From Persicobacter psychrovividus (GTDB lineage Bacteria; Bacteroidota; Bacteroidia; Cytophagales; Cyclobacteriaceae), in assembly GCF_036492425.1 (NCBI RefSeq), contig NZ_AP025296.1, positions 124,001 through 188,000 on the forward strand: 64,000 nucleotides of DNA. The letters run 5' to 3'. Below are positions 40,363 to 52,192 of this stretch, piece by piece. The notes beneath the pieces are model-generated. The model made no database searches. It was not told where the DNA came from and saw only the letters and a program-made list of their open reading frames with translations. The first letter of the stretch is position 1; the number at the start of each line of letters is the position of its first letter. A program made the position numbers and the translations under genes.

Positions 40363-43300
40363 ATGAAGTACTACTACCTTATTTTTTTATGGATTTTTGG
40401 TGCTTATCAAGCCAAAGCAGATCGCACCAAATTTGAAACGATCTCCCGTGAAGATGGCCTTTCGCACTCTACCGTTAATGCCATTGTACAGGACCATTCC
40501 GGCTATATGTGGTTTGGCACTCAGGATGGTCTCGTGCGCTATGACGGGTATCAGTTTAAAATTTTTCGACCCGTAAAAGGGGATCGTCAATCTTTGCATG
40601 ATTCCTGGATTAATTCAATATATGTAGATTCAAAAAATCGTTTGTGGGTTCGCTTCGATGGCGGGGGGGTAAGTGTGTATGACCCGGACGTCTCTTTCTT
40701 TAAAAATTTAGTAGCAAGTCCCGATACCCCAGGCGGTCTTTCCAATGATATGGGGCCGACCAATCGTGTGGTAGAAAATGAATATGCTACTTGTGAAACA
40801 GGCGATGGCAGTGTTTGGCTGGCCACCCGCTATGGTTTAAATCGGGTAGATGCAGATTTTCAGGCTACTCAGTATATGAAAGGGGAGGCCAGCACGGGAG
40901 GCCTGACCTCCAATTACATCAGTACCTTGTTTTATGATCAATCACTGAACCACTTGCATATTGGAACAGATCAGGGATTGAATATTATAGATTTGAACAC
41001 TAATAAAATTTATCAGTATCGTGATGAGTTTTTAGGAGCCCATATTCGCATTATCAAAAAAGATCAGTTCAATACTTATTGGATTGGCTCCAAAGAAAGC
41101 GGTTTATTCAGGTTTCAGTTATCGTCAAAAATGGAGGTGATTGAGAATAAACGTATTTTGGCCCGCGACCATTTGGCATTGACGGATCGGGATTTGAACG
41201 TTTATGATATTTTGATTGCCCATAACAGTGATGTTTGGCTGGCGATGGACGATGGCCTTTACCAGTTAGATTATCGGGGTAATTTGATAAAAAACCATAT
41301 GAAAGGTTATAGTGTGCCCACGGCCACGAAAGTTTTACAGGATGGGCAGGGAGATATCTGGGCTTCGAGTACTTCCCTTCAAACGGGCTTAATTCATATT
41401 GATTCGGAGTCGGGAAAATTTACCGAGTATAATCAAAAAGACTCCAAGCACCATGGCTATACGACCAACTATATTCAGTCGATGTTTTTCGATTCCTCGG
41501 GGATTTTATGGATTGGAACGACCAAGGGCGGGGTCATAAAAAACAATGTGCACCTGCCGCCTTTTGAGGCATTCAATGAAAATTATTTTGAATACAAAGG
41601 CAAAACGGATTCGGAGGTGTACAGTATTTATAAGCATGACGATAAAATTTTAGTAGGTACCAAACACCGCCTCTATCAGTTTAAGGAGGATTTTAAGATT
41701 GATAAGGTGATAGACCTCAAGCAGGAAGGAAGCCGCTTTGCGTCCAATATTGTGGGGGTGCTGACTCCTGACGAGGATAAAATTTGGGTCGGCTATTTTA
41801 GAGGGAAAATCAGCACCCTCGACCTTAAATCGAGAAAATTCACGCACTATGATCATCACGACCCGAATGACCCTGAGTGTTTTCCCGCCTGGTCACTAAG
41901 GGACATTTGCGTAGCGAAAGATGGAACGGTATATTTTGCACCGATCAGTGGTGGACTGATTTATCAGAAAAAAGGAAGCAAAATTTTCCAAAATCTGGAG
42001 GATGAATTTAGCGATATAGATTTACATTTTGGGGGTGTCCTAACAGTTGTTGAGGACCATTTAGGACAGATCCTTGTGGGGACTACCAACGACGGTTTAT
42101 TTATTTATCGGCCAAATAATCATTCAATAAAACAGGTTACCAAAGAAAACAGCGGTATTTCGCATAATGAAATCCGATCTATTCACCAGGATTTTATGGG
42201 AACCACCTGGCTGGGTACTCGCTTTGGAATTACCGAATTGAATACCAATTACGAGGTGGTCAATACCTATTTTTATAAAGATGGCCTACCTTCCAATATT
42301 GTCCATGGGATACTCGAAGATCAGTTCGGTAATTTATGGATGAGCACAAATAATGGGATCAGCAGGTTTGATATCAAGGGGAAAAAATTCAGTAATTTTA
42401 CCGAAAGCGATGGGCTAACCGCCAATGAGTTTAATGAATGTGCCTTTTATAAAGATGAGGATGGAATGATGTATTTTGGCGGCTTCAAGGGGGTTACCCG
42501 TTTCGATCCCAAGGCCATTCAGGTGGATATCACCGAGCCCGAAGTACATTTCACTGATCTCGTGGTTGGGCAACAGCATTTGCTCCCAAAGCAAAAGGTC
42601 GGCAGCCATCAAATTATTGAGCGATGTATTGATAAAACAGCGGAGTTACAATTGCCCAATCAGCAAAATAATTTTAAGCTTTATTTGAGTACCCTGAGTT
42701 ATAATTTTCCTTCAAAAATTCAGTATCGTTACAGATTGAAGGGGTATGAAGAAAAGTGGAATTTATTGCGAAATGGGATCAATCATATTGATTATTCCTC
42801 TTTGGCTCCGGGGAGCTATTTGCTCGAGGCTCAGGCCTCCAATTCAGATGGGGTTTGGTCGCCTAAAGTGCGTCGACTCCCGATAGCCATTTTGCCGCCG
42901 TGGTATGAGACTTTTTGGTTCCGTAGCCTCAGTATTGGCATATTATTTTTAGTGGTATTCGGAGGAATATTAATCTATATCCGAAACCTAAAGCAGCGCA
43001 AGCAATTTCTGACCGCGACTGTGGCAAGCAAAACAAAAGACCTTAAAGAAGTTAATGAAGAATTGCAGGCCCAGCAAAGTATGGTGATGGAACAAAATCG
43101 GGTGCTGCAGGAGCAATCCAATGAACTTGAGCTACAAAAGAAAAATGTGGAACTTCTGGGGCAAATGGGGCGTGCCATAACGGCTGATGTCGAGTTTTCA
43201 CATATTTTCAAAAATATCTTTGCTGCGATCAGTAAACTGATGCCCGTTGATGAACTCATGCTGGGGGAACGTAACAAAAAAACAGGTAGATTGGACCTCT

Positions 43301-45237
43301 GGGGGATAAAAACCCAAGAGCAGGATTTTTCAAGAGACGAAATTGATCCGGAGGAAAATGCGCGACTTTCCGCCTGGGTTTTGGCGCATGAAAAAAACTT
43401 GCTGAGTAATGATTTGCAGGCAACAGCGACCGAGCTGCTCAAAAATCCATCGGGAAAATATAAATTGGACGATGGCCCTAAATCAGGCATATATGTACCT
43501 ATAAAGGGGGTGAAAGGGAAAATTCGAGGGGTATTGGTGGCCATAAGCAACAAAAATGGTGCTTATACAAATACCCATCTACAAATGATGGAAAACATCG
43601 CCTCTTATGTTTCTATTGCACTGAGCAATGCGCGCGCTTATGAAAAAATACGAATTCAGTCTGAACAATTGCTACAGGTAGATCAGGTAAAATCGGACTT
43701 TTTTACCAATGTTTCCCATGAATTCAGGACGCCAATTTCTTTGATTGTCGGGCCACTGGAAGAGGTGAAAAAATCCAAGAACCTGACCATGATGGAAATG
43801 CAGCATTTGGGAATCATTGAACGAAACGCACAAATGTTGTTGTCTTTGGTAGAGCAAATTATGGAGCTCTCAAGAATTGATGGTGGCGTGATGAAACTTA
43901 ACTTGCAACAGCTGAATCCTGGGGAACATTTTGAAAATATCCGTCATTCTTTCAGTCACCTGGCCCTCCAAAAAAATATTCAGCTGATCGGAAGAAACCA
44001 CGTACAGGGTTTATCCTGCGAATGCGATGTCAATGTGTTGAATAAAATTATTTATAATTTACTCAATAATGCGATCAAATATACACCACAGGGTGGAGAG
44101 GTTATTTTTGAGGCTAAAGTATGGGATCAGGGAATAGAATTTAAAATTTCCGATAGTGGTTTTGGTATTGAAGATCAAGAGCTTGAGCGTGTTTTTGATC
44201 GGTTCTATCGTATGTCGGGGCATGGGAACACACCAGGATTCGGTATTGGCCTGGCATTGGTGAAAGAACTGGTAGATTTATTGGACGGCAACATAAATGT
44301 GGAGAGTAAACTTATTCAGGATCATCCCGATGAGCACGGAACTACCTTTACCGTTTATATTCCATTGAAACTTGAAAAGGCTCCTCAAAAGGAATCTAAA
44401 AAAGTACAGCTACCACCTTATGAGGCGAAATTAAAGCCTTCAAAATCAGAACGTGCAGACCTGATGCTTAAAACTAAAATACTTGTTGTGGAAGACAACC
44501 CTGATTTACGCCATTTTTTGGTGTCACAGCTGCAGGAGGAATATCATACGCTATATGCTGAAAATGGACTTGAGGCCTTGTCGATCATTCAAAAGGAACA
44601 TCCGCAACTGGTACTTTCAGATATCATGATGCCCAAAATGGGAGGAATTGAACTTTGTAAAAAACTTAGAGAGGACATCAATACGTCCCACATTCCGATT
44701 ATTCTGATTACGGCTAAAGATGCAGACGAAGATAAAATTACCGGCCTTAAAGCGGGTGCTTCAGATTATTTGGTCAAGCCATTTAAAATTGATGAGCTCT
44801 TCCTGAAAGTGGGGAACATCCTTTCCAAACGGGTAAAATTGATTGAACAGTTCAAAAGCGATGTTTGGGTGGGTATTCAGGAAGTTGGTGATGGGTTAAG
44901 CCCTCAGGATCAGGAGTTTTTAGCAAATGTGAAGGCGATTATTGAAGAAGAGATAGAAAATCCAGATTTGGATATTGATCATTTTTGTCATCAGCTTGGA
45001 GTAAGCCGAACCTGGCTTTACAATAAAATGAAATCCTTGCTCGACATGTCAATGAATGAATTTATCCGGAGCTGCCGGATGAAACAAGGGGCAAAACTGC
45101 TCATATTTGAGCAAATGACGGTCTCCCAGGCGGCTTTTGCCGTAGGTTTCAACGACCCTAAATATTTCACAAGGTGCTTTAAGAAGGAGTTTGGCATGAG
45201 CCCGAAGGCATATATTCAGCAATCGGCGAATGCATAG
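40363..45237 (+). CDS. Hybrid two-component system regulator (HTCS) with an extra cytoplasmic GAF domain
   Basis: 1624 residues from an ATG. A signal peptide is followed by a periplasmic sensor made of Reg_prop propeller repeats (ISREDGLSHSTVNAIVQD, GYMWFGTQDGLVRYDG, LWIGTTKGGV and others, ~25-725) and a Y_Y_Y domain (~745-845). One transmembrane helix is at ~853-874 (SIGILFLVVFGGILIYI). Inside the cell come a coiled coil (~880-930), a GAF-like domain (~930-1085), HisKA (FFTNVSHEFRTPISL, His1119), HATPase (NNAIKYTPQGG, GFGIGLALVKE), a receiver (LVVEDNPD, Asp1420 in LSDIMMP, Lys in VKPF) and a C-terminal AraC-type helix-turn-helix (VSQAAFAVGFNDPKYFTRCF). HTCS proteins bind a glycan breakdown product in the periplasm and switch on the matching utilisation locus. 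Here that is most likely the 9-40 kb block. The GAF domain is not part of the standard layout. Confidence 0.93.
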   Translation: MKYYYLIFLWIFGAYQAKADRTKFETISREDGLSHSTVNAIVQDHSGYMWFGTQDGLVRYDGYQFKIFRPVKGDRQSLHDSWINSIYVDSKNRLWVRFDGGGVSVYDPDVSFFKNLVASPDTPGGLSNDMGPTNRVVENEYATCETGDGSVWLATRYGLNRVDADFQATQYMKGEASTGGLTSNYISTLFYDQSLNHLHIGTDQGLNIIDLNTNKIYQYRDEFLGAHIRIIKKDQFNTYWIGSKESGLFRFQLSSKMEVIENKRILARDHLALTDRDLNVYDILIAHNSDVWLAMDDGLYQLDYRGNLIKNHMKGYSVPTATKVLQDGQGDIWASSTSLQTGLIHIDSESGKFTEYNQKDSKHHGYTTNYIQSMFFDSSGILWIGTTKGGVIKNNVHLPPFEAFNENYFEYKGKTDSEVYSIYKHDDKILVGTKHRLYQFKEDFKIDKVIDLKQEGSRFASNIVGVLTPDEDKIWVGYFRGKISTLDLKSRKFTHYDHHDPNDPECFPAWSLRDICVAKDGTVYFAPISGGLIYQKKGSKIFQNLEDEFSDIDLHFGGVLTVVEDHLGQILVGTTNDGLFIYRPNNHSIKQVTKENSGISHNEIRSIHQDFMGTTWLGTRFGITELNTNYEVVNTYFYKDGLPSNIVHGILEDQFGNLWMSTNNGISRFDIKGKKFSNFTESDGLTANEFNECAFYKDEDGMMYFGGFKGVTRFDPKAIQVDITEPEVHFTDLVVGQQHLLPKQKVGSHQIIERCIDKTAELQLPNQQNNFKLYLSTLSYNFPSKIQYRYRLKGYEEKWNLLRNGINHIDYSSLAPGSYLLEAQASNSDGVWSPKVRRLPIAILPPWYETFWFRSLSIGILFLVVFGGILIYIRNLKQRKQFLTATVASKTKDLKEVNEELQAQQSMVMEQNRVLQEQSNELELQKKNVELLGQMGRAITADVEFSHIFKNIFAAISKLMPVDELMLGERNKKTGRLDLWGIKTQEQDFSRDEIDPEENARLSAWVLAHEKNLLSNDLQATATELLKNPSGKYKLDDGPKSGIYVPIKGVKGKIRGVLVAISNKNGAYTNTHLQMMENIASYVSIALSNARAYEKIRIQSEQLLQVDQVKSDFFTNVSHEFRTPISLIVGPLEEVKKSKNLTMMEMQHLGIIERNAQMLLSLVEQIMELSRIDGGVMKLNLQQLNPGEHFENIRHSFSHLALQKNIQLIGRNHVQGLSCECDVNVLNKIIYNLLNNAIKYTPQGGEVIFEAKVWDQGIEFKISDSGFGIEDQELERVFDRFYRMSGHGNTPGFGIGLALVKELVDLLDGNINVESKLIQDHPDEHGTTFTVYIPLKLEKAPQKESKKVQLPPYEAKLKPSKSERADLMLKTKILVVEDNPDLRHFLVSQLQEEYHTLYAENGLEALSIIQKEHPQLVLSDIMMPKMGGIELCKKLREDINTSHIPIILITAKDADEDKITGLKAGASDYLVKPFKIDELFLKVGNILSKRVKLIEQFKSDVWVGIQEVGDGLSPQDQEFLANVKAIIEEEIENPDLDIDHFCHQLGVSRTWLYNKMKSLLDMSMNEFIRSCRMKQGAKLLIFEQMTVSQAAFAVGFNDPKYFTRCFKKEFGMSPKAYIQQSANA

Positions 45238-45407
45238 GTGATCTTAAAATACCAAAAAGGACCGTAAGTAAGGTTATCATAGTGCCCCTGTTATTTAAAA
45301 ATGGGGCACGATTGGCTTTTTGATCGCCTATTTTGAAAGAACCTCAAGACAATAAGTTGGTTGTGGGTTTTTCAAGCGATAATTGCTTTTTGCAATCATA
45401 ATAATTG

Positions 45408-45468
45408 GCAGGAGTATTTTGTTAGGTATCGGGTGAGTTCCATATCAAACAAAGTGCTCCTGCTTTTT
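45408..45468 (+). terminator. Terminator candidate downstream of the HTCS gene
   Basis: GCAGGAG (45409-45415) pairs with CTCCTGC (45457-45463), extended by TTTGTT with AACAAA, and is followed by TTTTTTT. It lies 170 bases after the HTCS stop. Confidence 0.6.
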
Positions 45469-45832
45469 TTGAACTTCTGATAGCTGAAAGGGCCTTATTA
45501 ACTTTGATCGTCGACCTGACTTCCAGGCATCAAAACCCAGCCAACACACCAAATGGGATCAGTGTTTTCTTTTGATCAGGAATATCAATGCCCATAAGCG
45601 CCTTTCTGTTTGTGACGACAATTCGGATAAAACATTGGTGTTAAGCCCTACAAACAGGTTGCTCATTAATTTCTTTTATGCAGTGGCTGTGCCCTATTTG
45701 GAGGGGATTAATCTGTGGATAAAAATAGCAGTTAAAAGTTGAGGGTTGAAGCAGTAAAGAGGTGGACCTCCTTGAAGCGTATGGCAAGAGATATTGAATA
45801 ATAAATCACACACCATTCCAGTGATCTGATTT

Positions 45833-45855
45833 CGCCGATAGGAGGGCGTTTTTTT
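45833..45855 (+). terminator. Orphan terminator-like hairpin
   Basis: CGCC (45833-45836) and GGCG (45845-45848) with a T7 tract. The stem is short and no gene precedes it within 370 bases. It may end an unannotated small RNA or be chance. Confidence 0.35.
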
Positions 45856-46196
45856 GTGCAACACCATTATAATTCCGTCAATTTAGATGCTTTGCCAAAG
45901 CAGCAGATCCATCATTAAGCTACTTCTGACCCAATGCCATTCAAACGATTAACAATCCTTGAGATATGGGGAGTGATGTCCTGTATTGCTGCTCGTTAAC
46001 CGATTATCAACTTTCATTTTTTGCATTTTAAGCTGTTGGTTGGAAGGATATTAGCACTTGTTGGACAATTAATCACGTGCCCCTATTCAAACTCATAGTC
46101 CACCGCTAAGGTAATTTTTTAGCTCAATTTGCGATTGTAATAATCAATAACGAAGACTAAAAAATTATCAAAACCTATTTTTTTAATTCAACTACT

Positions 46197-47198
46197 ATGA
46201 ACGTTTTTAACTTGAAACTTTGGCAGTATTTAGCCATTTTAACTGCCGCTTTAACTTTTGCTGCATGTAGCGAAACCACGGATCCTATTGATGACAAGCC
46301 GGATCCAGAACCAGAGTGTGAGGTGGCCTCGCCAGAAGAATTGATGCTTTCATTCAATGGCAAAGAAGTTCCGATGAACCCAGGCAATGACCTGAGTGAA
46401 TTTGATAAACGTGTGGTACTCGGTGATGAGGATGCCACTTTCTTCTTTAAAGACATGCAGGGGAATACTTGGGCTGCAGCCGATGGGAAAGAAGAGGAGT
46501 TGAAAGGTGAACTGATGCTTAAATCAGAAGATTGTGGAGAGAACACAAGCATCAAGGTAACGGATGCTGGAGAAGCGAAAGTAGCCGTGGTGAATGCGCA
46601 TATTGATAAGGCAACTTATGACATTGCGATTGAGGATCAGAATTTCTGCTTTGACTTCGACTGGGATTATACGAATGTGGCAGGAGATGTGAAAAAGATT
46701 TGGTTGATTGGTGTGGTGAATACCAAAAAAGGAGAAAAGCCTGAGGAGCCTTGGAGTAAAGGTGTGGCATTGACTCAAAATGAAGATAATCCTGCACTTT
46801 GGGAAGCGGATATCTGGACTTATAACCCATGGAATGGTGATGATACCGACAAGAATACGCCTCGTGATGATAACTACCAATTTATGCTGGTGTATAATGG
46901 TGACGGACGCTGGGGAGACCAAGATGGTACGGTGAGCTTGGATTGGGGTGTTGAGAAAGGAGCGGAGCAGGACAGATCGCAGACGGCTGGTGACCTTAGA
47001 GTGAAGGCTTTTGTGAAAAATGAGGCAGGAGATGAGACAGTGAATGACTGTACCACTGCGGAGGAATTTGAAGAGGATGGTGTGATGAAGGTGGGTAGTG
47101 ATGCGCTGGCTCGTGATTTCCCAGGTTCTGCGGATAAAGGCGTTCATTTTACCTTTAATGTGGAAACATTGAAATACACTTTCAAAGTGAATGAATAA
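46197..47198 (+). CDS. Surface lipoprotein of unknown function (possible SusE/F-like glycan binder)
   Basis: 333 residues from an ATG. The lipoprotein signal has the lipobox FAAC (LAILTAALTFAAC), followed by a flexible acidic/Pro linker (SETTDPIDDKPDPEPECE), typical of surface-exposed Bacteroidota lipoproteins. The rest is acidic and beta-rich. The stretch from VKKIWLIGVVNT through NPALWEADIWTYNPWNGDD to NYQFMLVYNGDGRWGDQDG resembles the layout of SusE/SusF starch-binding modules ('W-E-A-...-F-K-F' followed by 'WG..DG'). I cannot place it firmly in that family. It is monocistronic, ending at a duplicated terminator cassette, and lies before GH3 and SusB-type GH97 genes, which fits glucan binding. 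Confidence 0.6.
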   Translation: MNVFNLKLWQYLAILTAALTFAACSETTDPIDDKPDPEPECEVASPEELMLSFNGKEVPMNPGNDLSEFDKRVVLGDEDATFFFKDMQGNTWAAADGKEEELKGELMLKSEDCGENTSIKVTDAGEAKVAVVNAHIDKATYDIAIEDQNFCFDFDWDYTNVAGDVKKIWLIGVVNTKKGEKPEEPWSKGVALTQNEDNPALWEADIWTYNPWNGDDTDKNTPRDDNYQFMLVYNGDGRWGDQDGTVSLDWGVEKGAEQDRSQTAGDLRVKAFVKNEAGDETVNDCTTAEEFEEDGVMKVGSDALARDFPGSADKGVHFTFNVETLKYTFKVNE

Positions 47199-47234
47199 CG
47201 AAGCAATACGATAAATATAGTTTAAATGAAGTAA

Positions 47235-47266
47235 GCGCCCTGCCAAAAAATACGGCAGGGCTTTTT
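47235..47266 (+). terminator. Strong intrinsic terminator after the lipoprotein gene
   Basis: The same GCCCTGCC / GGCAGGGC hairpin plus TTTTTT as at 11824-11856, here about 40 bases past the lipoprotein stop. Confidence 0.88.
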
Positions 47267-47290
47267 TATGGGCCAATGTCGCTTATGCTA
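47237..47290 (+). repeat. Dispersed 54-bp terminator cassette, copy 2
   Basis: Matches 11826-11879 with one mismatch, including ~25 bases beyond the hairpin that are not needed for termination. Flanks differ from copy 1. Confidence 0.9.
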
Positions 47291-47508
47291 ATCTTTGGGG
47301 GCAATTAACGATATTATTTTTTGCCGAATTTTTTTAAAGGTACCATTACTATCGAAAAGCAGGAATGAACTTTTCATTCTCAACAGTCCATTTTTTTCTA
47401 TAATTATTGATGGGTAGTTTAAGGAATATTCAAACTCAAACAATTTGAGGTTTTGGATCTTTTTTAGGTGTTGCCAGCAGTGCAACAGTTGATTAACTTA
47501 CTTTGACG

Positions 47509-47613
47509 ATGAAGAAAAAAATACTCCCTTTCGCATTAGGGGCATGTATGCTTGGGCAAGTGGCATTCGCCTAGATACAGCACCCTGCTAAAAACATTGT
47601 TGTTTCGCAAACT
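47509..47613 (+). pseudogene. Signal-peptide segment of the GH3 gene, interrupted by an amber stop
   Basis: An ATG at 47509 opens a 21-residue Sec signal peptide (MKKKILPFALGACMLGQVAFA) that ends in a perfect AFA cleavage site. The next codon is TAG (47572-47574). The same frame then runs on (IQHPAKNIVVSQTLAEQTAH) without a break into the GH3 enzyme. One C-to-T change from CAG (Gln) would explain the stop. The enzyme's natural start is therefore 47509, and the present allele has a broken leader. Confidence 0.8.
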
Positions 47614-49833
47614 TTGGCGGAACAGACCGCACATAACAAAAACCTCAAAGCATGGGGGAATGATCAGGACATGAAGAAATTCGTCGATGACCTGATGGGC
47701 AAAATGACCTTGGAGGAAAAAATCGGTCAGACTGTTCTGGTGGCGAGTTATTGGAACGTTACTGGTCCTGTTTCAGGAATTGATTATGTGCAGGATGCAC
47801 GAGATGGGAAAATCGGGGCCTTTCTAAATGCCCAGACTTATGATTTTATCTACCGCTTACAAAAAGCAGTGGTGGAACATTCCCGCCTGGGAATTCCGAT
47901 GATGTTTGGTTTCGATGCAATTCATGGCTATAAAACAACTTTCCCGACCCCTTTGGCCATGTCCACTTCATGGGATTTGGAGGCGGTGAAAAGTGCCGCA
48001 CGCATCACTGCCAAAGAGGCTGCCGCCGATGGACTGAACTGGACCTACGCGCCAATGGTGGACATTGCCCGCGACCCACGCTGGGGTAGAGTGGTTGAAG
48101 GTGCAGGAGAAGACCCTTATCTTGGCGCCAAGATTGCCAAAGCGCAAGTGGAAGGATTTCAGGGAGACGAGCTTTCTGACGTTGGAACAGTGGCTGCCTG
48201 TGTGAAACACTTTGCGGCCTATGGTGCAGTGCAGGCCGGTCGAGATTATAATACGACCGAAGTTCCTGAACGTGCTTTGCGGGACACTTATCTGCCACCT
48301 TTCAAAGCTGCCGTTGATGCCGGTGTGGCGACCATCATGACGGCCTTCAACGATCTCAACGGGGTTCCTTGTACAGGGAATAAATTTTTACTTTCCGATG
48401 TGCTGAAGAAGGAATGGGGCTTTAAGGGTTTTGTAGTAACGGATTATACGTCCATCTATGAGATGACCAAACATGGGAATGTCAAAGATAAAAAAGAAGC
48501 TGGCGAAGTGGCCATGAATGCTGGTGTGGACATGGATATGCAATCGGATATTTATAAAAACAGCCTGCTGAAATCGGTGAAAGAAGGCAAGGTGCCGGAG
48601 TCGGAAATTGATGATGCCTGCCGCCGAATTTTGAACATGAAATATCGCTTGGGCTTGTTTCAGGATCCATATCGTTATTGCTCAAAAAAACGCGCCAAGA
48701 AAGTATTGCAGAATCCTGAGCATTTCAAAACAGCAAGAAGCGTAGCAGACAAGTCGATCGTTTTGCTTAAAAATGATCAGCATATTTTGCCACTGAAAAA
48801 GGAGGTGCAGTCGGTGGCATTGATTGGCCCACTGGCAGACGATCAGCTTGACCAGTTAGGATCGTGGTACACTGCGGGACGAAAAGAAACGGTTACAACG
48901 ATTTACAAAGGCCTACAAAATAAACACCTGAAGGCAACCATCAATATGGCCAAAGGTTGTGATTTTGAGAAGAATGATGAGCAGGGTTTTGCGGAAGCCA
49001 TTGCGGCAGCAAAAAAATCGGACGTGGTACTGTTGGCGATGGGCGAGCGTCAGGATATGGGTGGCGAAGCAGCCAGCCGATTGAATATAGAGATTCCGGC
49101 CATTCAGCGTAAACTTATTAAAGAAGTTCTCAAACTGAATAAGCCAACGGTCTTGCTTTTACACAATTGCCGTCCGTTGGTTATCACCTGGGAGGCGGAA
49201 AATATTCCTGCCATTTTGGACGTATGGCATTTGGGAAGTGAAGCGGGAAATGCAATTGCAGATGTACTTTTTGGTGACTACAATCCTTCAGGGAAATTAA
49301 CCACCACATTCCCACGCTATGCAGGGCAGGTGCCATTGTTTTATAACCATAAAAACACTGGCCGACCTTACAATCCTGAAGATCATTTCACCACCCGATA
49401 TCAGGATGGAACCAATGCGCCATTATTTCCATTTGGCTATGGTTTGAGTTATACCACTTTCAAGTACAGCCATCTTAAAATTGATAAAAATACCCTGGCC
49501 GATGGGCAAACCCTCAACGTCAGTGTCGATGTTACCAATACCGGGAATTATGACGGTCATGAGGTCGTTCAGCTCTACGTTCGGGATTTGGTAGGAAGTG
49601 TTACCCGACCGGTGAAAGAACTGAAAGGTTTTCAGAAAATCTTCCTGAAAAAAGGAGAAACCAAAACGGTACACCTGAGCATTAAACCACAAGATTTGGC
49701 TTTCTGCAGACTGGATTACTCGTGGGGTTACGAAGCAGGTGATTTTAAATTATTTGTAGGGACGAATTCGCAGGATGTATTGGAAACTTCCTTCAAACTG
49801 ACGGATACCAAAGCAGCTCCTTATAATTTTTAA
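47614..49833 (+). CDS. bglX: GH3 beta-glucosidase (BglX-like), leader interrupted
   Basis: 739 residues are open from a TTG at 47614; the first ATG is at 47671. The intact gene would begin at 47509 (see the amber stop). The GH3 barrel shows KMTLEEKIGQ, VDIARDPRWGRVVEGAGEDP, VKHFAAYGA and the nucleophile region FVVTDYTSI (Asp277 counted from the TTG). The (alpha/beta)6 sandwich carries GERQDMGGEAASR. A C-terminal fibronectin-III-like domain ends the protein (VDVTNTGNYDGHEVVQLYVRD). BglX enzymes release glucose from the non-reducing end of beta-glucans in the periplasm. Without its leader the protein would stay in the cytoplasm if re-initiated, or not be made at all. The next gene, a SusB-type GH97, begins 53 bp downstream and is likely in the same operon. 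Confidence 0.88.
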   Translation: MAEQTAHNKNLKAWGNDQDMKKFVDDLMGKMTLEEKIGQTVLVASYWNVTGPVSGIDYVQDARDGKIGAFLNAQTYDFIYRLQKAVVEHSRLGIPMMFGFDAIHGYKTTFPTPLAMSTSWDLEAVKSAARITAKEAAADGLNWTYAPMVDIARDPRWGRVVEGAGEDPYLGAKIAKAQVEGFQGDELSDVGTVAACVKHFAAYGAVQAGRDYNTTEVPERALRDTYLPPFKAAVDAGVATIMTAFNDLNGVPCTGNKFLLSDVLKKEWGFKGFVVTDYTSIYEMTKHGNVKDKKEAGEVAMNAGVDMDMQSDIYKNSLLKSVKEGKVPESEIDDACRRILNMKYRLGLFQDPYRYCSKKRAKKVLQNPEHFKTARSVADKSIVLLKNDQHILPLKKEVQSVALIGPLADDQLDQLGSWYTAGRKETVTTIYKGLQNKHLKATINMAKGCDFEKNDEQGFAEAIAAAKKSDVVLLAMGERQDMGGEAASRLNIEIPAIQRKLIKEVLKLNKPTVLLLHNCRPLVITWEAENIPAILDVWHLGSEAGNAIADVLFGDYNPSGKLTTTFPRYAGQVPLFYNHKNTGRPYNPEDHFTTRYQDGTNAPLFPFGYGLSYTTFKYSHLKIDKNTLADGQTLNVSVDVTNTGNYDGHEVVQLYVRDLVGSVTRPVKELKGFQKIFLKKGETKTVHLSIKPQDLAFCRLDYSWGYEAGDFKLFVGTNSQDVLETSFKLTDTKAAPYNF

Positions 49834-49847
49834 ATAAGTGTCAATAG

Positions 49848-52001
<2,154 letters not shown>

Positions 52002-52006
52002 AGTAG

Positions 52007-52037
52007 AAAAGGTGATCCAATACAGGGTCACCTTTTT
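52007..52037 (+). terminator. Terminator of the GH3-GH97 unit
   Basis: AAAAGGTGA (52007-52015) and TCACCTTTT (52028-52036) form the stem around a 12-base loop, followed by more T. It lies 6 bases after the GH97 stop. Confidence 0.85.
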
Positions 52038-52192
52038 TTGTCTGTGCAGCAGAAAATATAGAAAAAAATTTTAATCTCATTAATATATATAGTTTCACAT
52101 CTGTAAACTTAATGTTGCGAAATCAGTTTCCTTTTTTTTGTGTTATTATTTAATGACGAGTTCATTTTTTATATAATATTTAAACAAGAAAA

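Larger units (their letters stand above)
45238..46196. other. 959-bp gene-free region with two terminator-like hairpins
   Basis: No frame of 60 codons or more and no family resemblance. Two hairpins with T tracts (45408-45470 and 45833-45855) are listed separately. The second has no coding sequence before it, so a small transcript may end there. Confidence 0.5.

Noticed and set aside
46524-47276. 250-codon minus-strand frame opposite the lipoprotein gene
   Set aside because: It is antisense to a gene with a clear lipoprotein signal and crosses its terminator; its composition is that of a shadow frame.
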